A stretch of DNA of 25,812 nt from Linderina pennispora (Eukaryota > Kickxellomycota > Kickxellomycetes > Kickxellales > Kickxellaceae), in contig NW_024468397.1 of assembly GCF_002104995.1 (NCBI RefSeq), positions 1-25,812 on the forward strand, read 5' to 3'. The translations under genes and the position numbers were made by a program. The notes below the pieces were generated by a model. That model had not been told where the DNA came from. It did not search any database and was given only the letters and a program-made list of their open reading frames with translations. Numbering within the stretch: position 1 is the first letter of the stretch; each line of letters begins with the position of its first letter. Below are positions 20,146-25,812 of the stretch, in pieces.

Positions 20146-21846
20146 CTAGTAGCGCATGAACTGCTGGAAGACTGGGTTGTTGGTCTCGTTATAGTACTTG
20201 TACTCGAGCTCATCCAGGAACTGCTGGACTGCCTTGGGGAACTCGCCGGGCTTAAGCGACGCATCCTCGTCGCTGGGCGGCACCTGGACACCAACCAAGA
20301 CCTTGGCGACATCCTGGCCAAAGTTTCTGTACTGGAACAGCGTGATGTTCCAGTTGAATCTGAGCCCATGCAAAAACTTCTTCAGCGCGCCGTGGCGCTC
20401 AGGGAACTCGAAGCGGATCATGTACTCGTTCTGGATATCGCTGCGACCGCCGACGATGTAACGGGCATGTGATTTGGCCAGCTCGTTGTCCGTCAGATCG
20501 ATGGCCTGCATGTCCTTGGAACTAAGCTCGTTCAGGATCTCTGACACCTCCTTTGTGCGGTCCTTGACCTCGAACGACATGAAGATGTGGGCCTTGTTGG
20601 GATCAGAGTAGCGGTAGGAAAACTCGGTGATGGCCCGCGGGAAGATCACATCGTGCAGCTTCAGGTAGCTGCCAGGCCGCTCTGGGATTATCACCGAGAG
20701 CAGAACCTCCTTTTGCTCACCGAGTGCCGCACGCTCGGCGACGAACCGAAGGCGGTCAAAGTTCATGTTGGCACCTGACGTCACAGCCACCAGATTCTTG
20801 CCGCTGTAGCTGTGGTCCCTGGCGTACCGCTTGAGACCAGCTAACGCCAGGGCACCTGAGGGCTCGAGAACGCTGCGCGTGTCCTCGAACACGTCCTTGA
20901 TGGCAGCACAGATCTCATCATTAGTCACCAGCACTACATCGTCGATCAGATCCTTGGCGACACGGAAGCACTCACGGCCAACCTGCAGCACAGCAGTGCC
21001 ATCGGCAAACAGGCCTGTCTCGGGAAGCACCACGCGCTTTCCCAGCTTTAACGACTGGCACATTGCATTAGAGTCGACGGTTTCGACAGCAATCACCTTG
21101 ATATCAGGCCACACACGCTTGACGTACGCCGAAATACCGGCGATCAGACCTCCACCGCCAACGGCAACAAAGATCGCGTCAATGTCAGACGGCCGCTTCT
21201 GGCGCAACAGCTCCATGCCGATGGTGCCCTGGCCAGCGATCACGTACGGATCATCGAACGGCGGGATGTTGGTGAAGCCGTGGAGCTTGGCCAGTCGGCT
21301 GCACTCAACCTTGGCCTCGTCGAAGCCGGCGCCATGGAGGACGACATTAGCGCCTAGACGCTTGACATTCTGCCACTTGATGGCTGGAGTCAAGATCGGC
21401 ATGACAATGGTGGCCTTGATGCCCAGGTGCTTGGCCGACATAGCTACGCCTTGCGCATGGTTGCCAGCCGAGCAGGCGATGATTCCGCGGTCTTTCTCTT
21501 CCTGCGTCAGGTGGCTGATCTTGTTGTAGGCGCCGCGGATCTTGAACGAGAACACGGGCTGCAGGTCCTCGCGCTTCAGGAACACCGAGTTACCCGTGCG
21601 CGTTGAGAGATTCACTGCATGTGTCAGGGGTGTTTCGGTGGCCACGTCGTAGACGTACGAAGAGAGGATCATCTGCAAGTAGTCCGGCCCATCTGCGGCG
21701 CTCGCTTGTTTCAATCCGCTCACCGGTGTCTGGTAGCCTGAGCTCACATCGCTGGGCATGATCGTGTTTTCATTAATGCTGCGAGAGTTGGGTGCGATGT
21801 CGCTGGACCCAACCAGAGTTGAGGGGCCGTTGTTTGTTGGTGTCAT
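20146..21846 (-). CDS. ILV1: Threonine deaminase (threonine dehydratase), 566 aa as read
   Basis: This enzyme converts L-threonine to 2-oxobutanoate and ammonia with pyridoxal phosphate. It is the first committed, isoleucine-inhibited step of isoleucine synthesis, in fungal mitochondria. The PLP lysine is K102 in [11 protein letters not shown]. The phosphate-binding glycine loop is VGGGGLIAG (229-237), and [10 protein letters not shown] (126-135) is the usual substrate loop. The C-terminal third holds two ACT-like regulatory repeats (about 380-455, [12 protein letters not shown]; and 474-550, [13 protein letters not shown]). The first 50 residues are polar and not a typical mitochondrial presequence. 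The frame is open for 12 more codons to an acceptor at 21883 with a CTAAC branch site before it, so an upstream exon carrying the presequence is likely. M30 is a possible inner start. Confidence 0.93.
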   Translation of the reverse strand: MTPTNNGPSTLVGSSDIAPNSRSINENTIMPSDVSSGYQTPVSGLKQASAADGPDYLQMILSSYVYDVATETPLTHAVNLSTRTGNSVFLKREDLQPVFSFKIRGAYNKISHLTQEEKDRGIIACSAGNHAQGVAMSAKHLGIKATIVMPILTPAIKWQNVKRLGANVVLHGAGFDEAKVECSRLAKLHGFTNIPPFDDPYVIAGQGTIGMELLRQKRPSDIDAIFVAVGGGGLIAGISAYVKRVWPDIKVIAVETVDSNAMCQSLKLGKRVVLPETGLFADGTAVLQVGRECFRVAKDLIDDVVLVTNDEICAAIKDVFEDTRSVLEPSGALALAGLKRYARDHSYSGKNLVAVTSGANMNFDRLRFVAERAALGEQKEVLLSVIIPERPGSYLKLHDVIFPRAITEFSYRYSDPNKAHIFMSFEVKDRTKEVSEILNELSSKDMQAIDLTDNELAKSHARYIVGGRSDIQNEYMIRFEFPERHGALKKFLHGLRFNWNITLFQYRNFGQDVAKVLVGVQVPPSDEDASLKPGEFPKAVQQFLDELEYKYYNETNNPVFQQFMRY

Positions 21847-21882
21847 TGGATATATAGGTGTGCCTTTTGCTGGAGAGAAGCG

Positions 21883-22126
21883 CTGTGTCTCGTGTTAGTC
21901 CAGTATCTCAGATGTCGATTTGCTTATTGCGGTGGCGGGCAGTGGCAAATGGGGATGTGCGCTGGCTCGCAAGAGTGTACTGTTTAAGGGCGACAAGATC
22001 CGGAGGCGACGTGGTGAATGCAAGCTGGATGGAAAGAGAACGAAGACGTCTATACGTAGGCGTTTCAGGTGGCGAGATCGAGGCCCCACTGTCGCTGCCG
22101 CCGGAGTGGTGAGCAGCAGAGTGCAT
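21883..22126 (-). other. Candidate 5' exon and intron of ILV1
   Basis: On the minus strand, a branch site CTAAC and a GACACAG acceptor (AG at 21884-21883) precede 12 open codons that join the ILV1 ATG in phase 0. Upstream, frames run from an ATG at 22126 (YRRLRSLSIQLAFTTS) and in a second frame rich in R, L, S and T (LLTTPAAATVGPRSRHLKRL). Both resemble mitochondrial presequences. Weak donors include GTCGCC and GTACAC, and I could not settle the exact join. Confidence 0.4.
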
Positions 22127-22149
22127 TGGTGAATCGATAGCACCAAATG

Positions 22150-23462
22150 ACTAACATCAACATCGGTGATCGGTTGATACGCTGATCGGCCCTATATGGG
22201 AATTAGAGATCAGACTGATTAAGATCCATCCTGGTTATGCTGCTACGGACCCAGGACCGGCATCAGTAGCTGTCGGCACCGCACCCACACCCAAGAACAC
22301 TACGTGCCGTGCTACCTTCTAATTCTGATGCAGAATGTGTGCATATCGTCATAGCTGGCCCGATTAATGAAGGGCTTGTCTCTCAACCTGTGCGAGTGAC
22401 TCGGGCAGTGTTCTCTGACAAGACAGCATTTCACTCCATGCTCGGCTTAGTTTAGGATGCGTGCTATGTCGGTATGCCGTCATTGCCGATACCCCTTGGA
22501 GCGGTGTCTTCCGTATACAGCCAGACCATGACGTGCCCGGTATCCCCTTAGGAGATATTGCTGTTTTCATACCAGCCCCCATCCCCAAACAGCTGCTTCG
22601 CAGGAGCTGAATCCCGGGTTGGCTGGCTGGGCCCGGCGCTGCCCTTTTCCGTGCCCACCTTCATTTGCGCGTCTATATTCAGCGAAAAAGAAGGTTTTTC
22701 TGGGACAAACGCCTCTCCCCCACCAGCTGGCGAGTACCCGAATACCACAAGCATAAATATTTGCCGGGGTGCACAGCCCTCCGCGCGGACCCGGACGGGC
22801 CTCCTCACACCAAAACATAAAAACAAGAGCAGCGGAACTCGCTGCCACAACGAATCTAGTTCATGTGATGCGCGGCCAGCGCAGCCCCGCCGTGACGAGA
22901 TTGCCCTGCCCATATTTCCATATGCGGAATGCACAAGCGAAGTGTGACAGGCATGCCCCCGTGTCACTAAGATCAAAGGCGCCAAATACTCGCTGTGTTC
23001 GACTGCTCTACGCATTCTAGTGGCCGGCTATCTGGACATTGAAGTGAAGATTCCATGCATCCGCCGTTTGGGTTGCAAGGCATGGCGAAAAAGATAAAAG
23101 ATGCTTCTCGGCAACCCCAAGCACTGCCTGGGAAGGGTAGCAGCCAGCTCTCGGATAGAGCAAACTGCCACGGGCTCGCCCTCTCCACTCTCAAGAGCGT
23201 GGATCTAGCTTCGGCTTTCTGGGCGAGAGAAACTGGGTAGCAAGACCATCGGGGCAGCAAAGAGGAGCGGAGTCGGCTCTGGATGCAGTCGAATTGTCTC
23301 ACTTTGCGACATGCACACACTCAGTCCCAGGAAGGCCAAGGAGCGGGGCAGGGCGATCTATTCATTCCCGCGGCGATATGTAATAATTGGCCACATTCGG
23401 GAACCGCAATTCGTCAGTAGCGCACTTTTAAGCCCTCGGGTGGCCCAGAGCAGAACGCCGTT
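22150..23462. other. Intergenic region between ILV1 and YdcZ copy 2
   Basis: No gene is supported. Several overlapping frames near 22550-23020 on both strands are G/C-rich shadows without domains. The stretch should hold the upstream promoters of the two divergent genes. No RNA gene is seen. Confidence 0.5.
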
Positions 23463-23470
23463 TATATAAA
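23463..23470 (+). promoter_or_regulatory. TATA box of the second YdcZ-type gene
   Basis: TATATAAA lies 181 bases before the ATG at 23644. It is followed by a C/T-rich leader (23500-23630). Confidence 0.65.
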
Positions 23471-23643
23471 GGCACCTGCGAGAGAAGGTTCATTGACCGA
23501 ACTTCTATTTCCTTCACGCTCCTTTCTCGCAGACTGTTTCCCATACGAACTTTCGCAGCAGCAGTCGAATACTCTTTGTATTACCTTCTCATTCAACTCC
23601 ACATCTACCAGAGGACACTTCTTCATCTCAGATAGTACATACC

Positions 23644-24180
23644 ATGGCTAAGGGTGGATTTGTCGACGCAATCAAGAACTCCGTCGTGATCGAGAAGCCG
23701 CGGGTGAACAGCAATGTCACTTTCGACAAGATGCTGGCACTTGATCTCCTCCTCCTGATGCTTGGTGGAGTCTGCACTTCGCTTCAGGGGGTTGTCAATG
23801 GCTCGCTGTCGGTGCATGTCAACGGTGGGTTCTCGTCGTGGCTCTCGTTCGCGATCGGCTCAACCGTCCTTTTCGTCTTCTTCATGGTCGATACCCGCGG
23901 TGGCAAGGCCATCAACTGGAAGAACGCGGCCAAGACCACTCCTTGGTGGGCGTGGCTCGGAGGCATTCCGGGTGCCGCCTTCGTTCTGTTCATTACCCTG
24001 TTCATCCCGTACCGTGGTGCCGCTGTCGTCTCAGGCATCACCATTTGTGCTCAGATGGTCACTGCCCTGATCGTTGACTCGTTTGCTTTCTTCCAGTGCA
24101 TCCACCGTCCGGCCACCCTGCCCCGTATCTTCGGCCTTGCCCTGATGATTGCTGGCGTGCTGATGGTTGCCCTTGGGTAA
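23644..24180 (+). CDS. YdcZ/DUF606-type membrane transporter, copy 2 (178 aa)
   Basis: This is a paralogue of the protein at 14386, with most residues identical from about residue 13 (SVVIEKPR) to the C-terminal AGVLMV. Family marks are VCTSLQGVVNGSLS (43-56), SWLSFAIGS (65-73), TPWWAWLGGIPGAAF (99-113), ALIVDSFAFF (141-150) and the last helix (about 160-177). The main differences are the first 12 residues, the loop at 54-64 and the fourth helix. The ATG lies in ACCATGG, a very good start context. It is single-exon, and codons mostly end in C or G, as in a well-expressed gene. The gene has its own TATA box, so both copies are probably transcribed. The substrate is unknown. Confidence 0.9.
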   Translation: MAKGGFVDAIKNSVVIEKPRVNSNVTFDKMLALDLLLLMLGGVCTSLQGVVNGSLSVHVNGGFSSWLSFAIGSTVLFVFFMVDTRGGKAINWKNAAKTTPWWAWLGGIPGAAFVLFITLFIPYRGAAVVSGITICAQMVTALIVDSFAFFQCIHRPATLPRIFGLALMIAGVLMVALG

Positions 24181-24333
24181 ACGAGCCACGGAGCTGTCCT
24201 TGCTCCTCTTTCCGCTTCTGCCCAGTAGTCCCTTTGCCTCCCCAAAGTCACAGCTGGGCTGTGACTGGCCAAGGCTCCAGGCAGGATTGCCTATTTTGAT
24301 GACTTCCCCTCACTCGTTCTTGATCTTCCACCA

Positions 24334-24344
24334 TGTACTATTAG
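24334..24344 (+). promoter_or_regulatory. Shared 3'-UTR element, Puf5-like site (copy 2)
   Basis: TGTACTATTAG lies 154 bases after the stop of YdcZ copy 2. It is identical to the element after copy 1, although the surrounding 3' sequence has mostly diverged. Confidence 0.4.
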
Positions 24345-25812
24345 CACTCGCGTAAAACACACGCACTTTTCAGTCACACTGACCTACTGTACCAGTTTCT
24401 CTTCTCTTCTCTAGCCAAAGTGAAACAAATATATGAGCCTAATTGAATCATACACACAAGCATGCACACTCGCCCGCTGCCCCACTAAAATGCACAGGTC
24501 TATTGAAGACAAAAGATGCGCTGCTCCGTTGAATTGGTATAAATCAAGGACCTAATGCAAATATAGCATAGTGCCTATGTCATGTGGCAGGATGGTTATA
24601 CGGCATATGCAGGCAAGACAGGACGTTCAGGATGAGCGCCGGCCGTAGAACACGTTCGAACGACTGTTATTTGGATAAATGGAAGGCGTCTATGTATAGA
24701 AAGAGCCATCTGCCTTTCGCAGGCGGCAGGACCAGCTTGACAAAAGATGGGCTGTTGGCAGGCACTGTCGCCGTTCCATCGGTGTTGCTGCTCCGAAGGA
24801 CAGGGGGCGATTGCTGGATCGTTTGGCTCAGTGTGCCGTCGGAGGCCATTTTGCGCCAAGGAGCGTCACACAGGATGTGCCTGGATTTCTCCATTTGTCA
24901 CATTTTGCTGCATTTGAAGGAAAATAATGCCTAGCATGGAGGAATGGCAGCATGCATCGAGGGGGTGGGCTGGGTGCAAAATTGCAAAAACAGCAAGTGG
25001 TGCGACACAGGCTAGGAGAAATTGTCACAAATGGCTGCACGCGGCATCAAAAGAATATCACATGGGGGAGAAGCCGATGCAGCTGGCACATCCTTTTTCG
25101 TGGGTGGGGAGATTTGCCACACCGAATTTTGTGCTGGCTGGCTGCTCACCCGCCCTCCAGTGCATCCGAAACAAAGGCAATGTCGAAAGACGGGAATAGC
25201 GCACAGTCCTCCGTGCACCGTGTGACAAAACAATCGAGTGCCCTCTTGGCAAGCTGCTGCATTGTTCTGCAGCCCCAAATGCCGCAGTCACAATCCGCGC
25301 AGCTGCCGCGAACTGCACACATAGGCAGCCTTGCCAGCAACCAAGCAAGGCATGTAGCAATGACCCATGCTCAGCACACCGATTCGCTTGGTCTGCATCC
25401 AGATGTCTCGAAATGCAACTGAATGAGGGGGCGATCCAGTGGCCGGGACGCTATGTCATTCCTGCGCACTGTATGTATCGGTAGCAGCACAGAGTGGGCA
25501 CAGCACCGAACATGCACCGCCAAGATCAGTGGGAGTCTAATGGTGTGACTGCTTTCTTTCTCGTCTTGCGGTGTCATTGATGCTGGATCTGGCAAAACCC
25601 CGGCCACATGAGAGGCATGGATCTGAGCGGCTCATGGCCCTGGCGATGTGCCGGAAAGCGTGGGCCATCTAGGCAGCGAACCCGCTTTTTTGGGCGGTGG
25701 GTGCGAATGATTACGAGAGCAGCAGACACCAGTGATAAGCATTCATCTGCTTATTGAAGTCCCAGAGTCCTTTCTATTGTCGCTTCCACTCTATTTTTTT
25801 TCCGGTCTTTGA
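24345..25812. other. Intergenic tail of the window
   Basis: I see no convincing gene. Frames on both strands are short, overlapping and without domains, and no clear tRNA box or repeat is present. The sequence ends in a T-run (25793-25801) at the window edge. Confidence 0.5.

Noticed and set aside
22548-23015. Overlapping G/C-rich frames on both strands
   Set aside because: Frames on both strands are open because of base composition; none resembles a protein family.
24584-25422. Several frames of 70-156 codons in the last part of the window
   Set aside because: They overlap on both strands, carry no domain and have no promoter signal.
1-25812. tRNA genes, CRISPR arrays or inserted transposons
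   Set aside because: I scanned for B-box-like motifs, regularly spaced repeats, terminal repeats and transposase motifs and saw none that was convincing.

Overview
This window looks like nuclear DNA from a filamentous fungus. The protein-coding genes carry GT-AG introns, several start codons lie about 100-180 bases downstream of clear TATA boxes, and there are no Shine-Dalgarno operons. The gene set (Argonaute, recyclin-1, fungal threonine deaminase, F-box proteins, a seven-transmembrane receptor) is eukaryotic. My guess is an early-diverging lineage such as Kickxellomycotina. That is an inference from the general look of the proteins and gene structure, not something the sequence proves.

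Layout. Bases 1-2331 hold a promoter and a two-exon gene of unknown function (+), whose 780-base intron has its own TATA box. It converges on an F-box gene (-, 2626-3721) that is broken by one extra base in an A-run. Bases 4400-7700 form a more A/T-rich island. It holds an intact orphan gene (4495-5379), a decayed tandem copy of it with two frameshifts (5946-6796), and a possible minus-strand coding relic (7080-7602). Next is a seven-transmembrane receptor-like gene (-, 8088-9296). Upstream of it, minus-strand reading frames (9382-10286) look like unassembled exons or a decayed ectodomain. A complete Argonaute gene follows (+, 10416-13113).

The right half has a small YdcZ/DUF606-type membrane protein (14386-14931), a recyclin-1 homologue (15477-20089, one 938-base intron), threonine deaminase ILV1 (-, 20146-21846) and a second YdcZ-type paralogue (23644-24180). 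Recyclin-1 and ILV1 are tail to tail, with 56 bases between their stop codons. The remaining long gaps (13.1-14.3 kb, 22.1-23.5 kb, 24.2-25.8 kb) show no convincing genes.

The genes do not form one pathway. The main ones are Argonaute (small-RNA silencing), recyclin-1 (membrane recycling and ubiquitin-ligase adaptor), Ilv1 (isoleucine synthesis), a receptor (signalling) and two putative exporters. The strongest leads are: an 11-base element, close to a Puf5-type site, shared by the 3' regions of the two YdcZ paralogues; the orphan tandem pair; the hidden receptor exons; and a probable missing 5' exon of ILV1. I found no clearly new multi-gene system.
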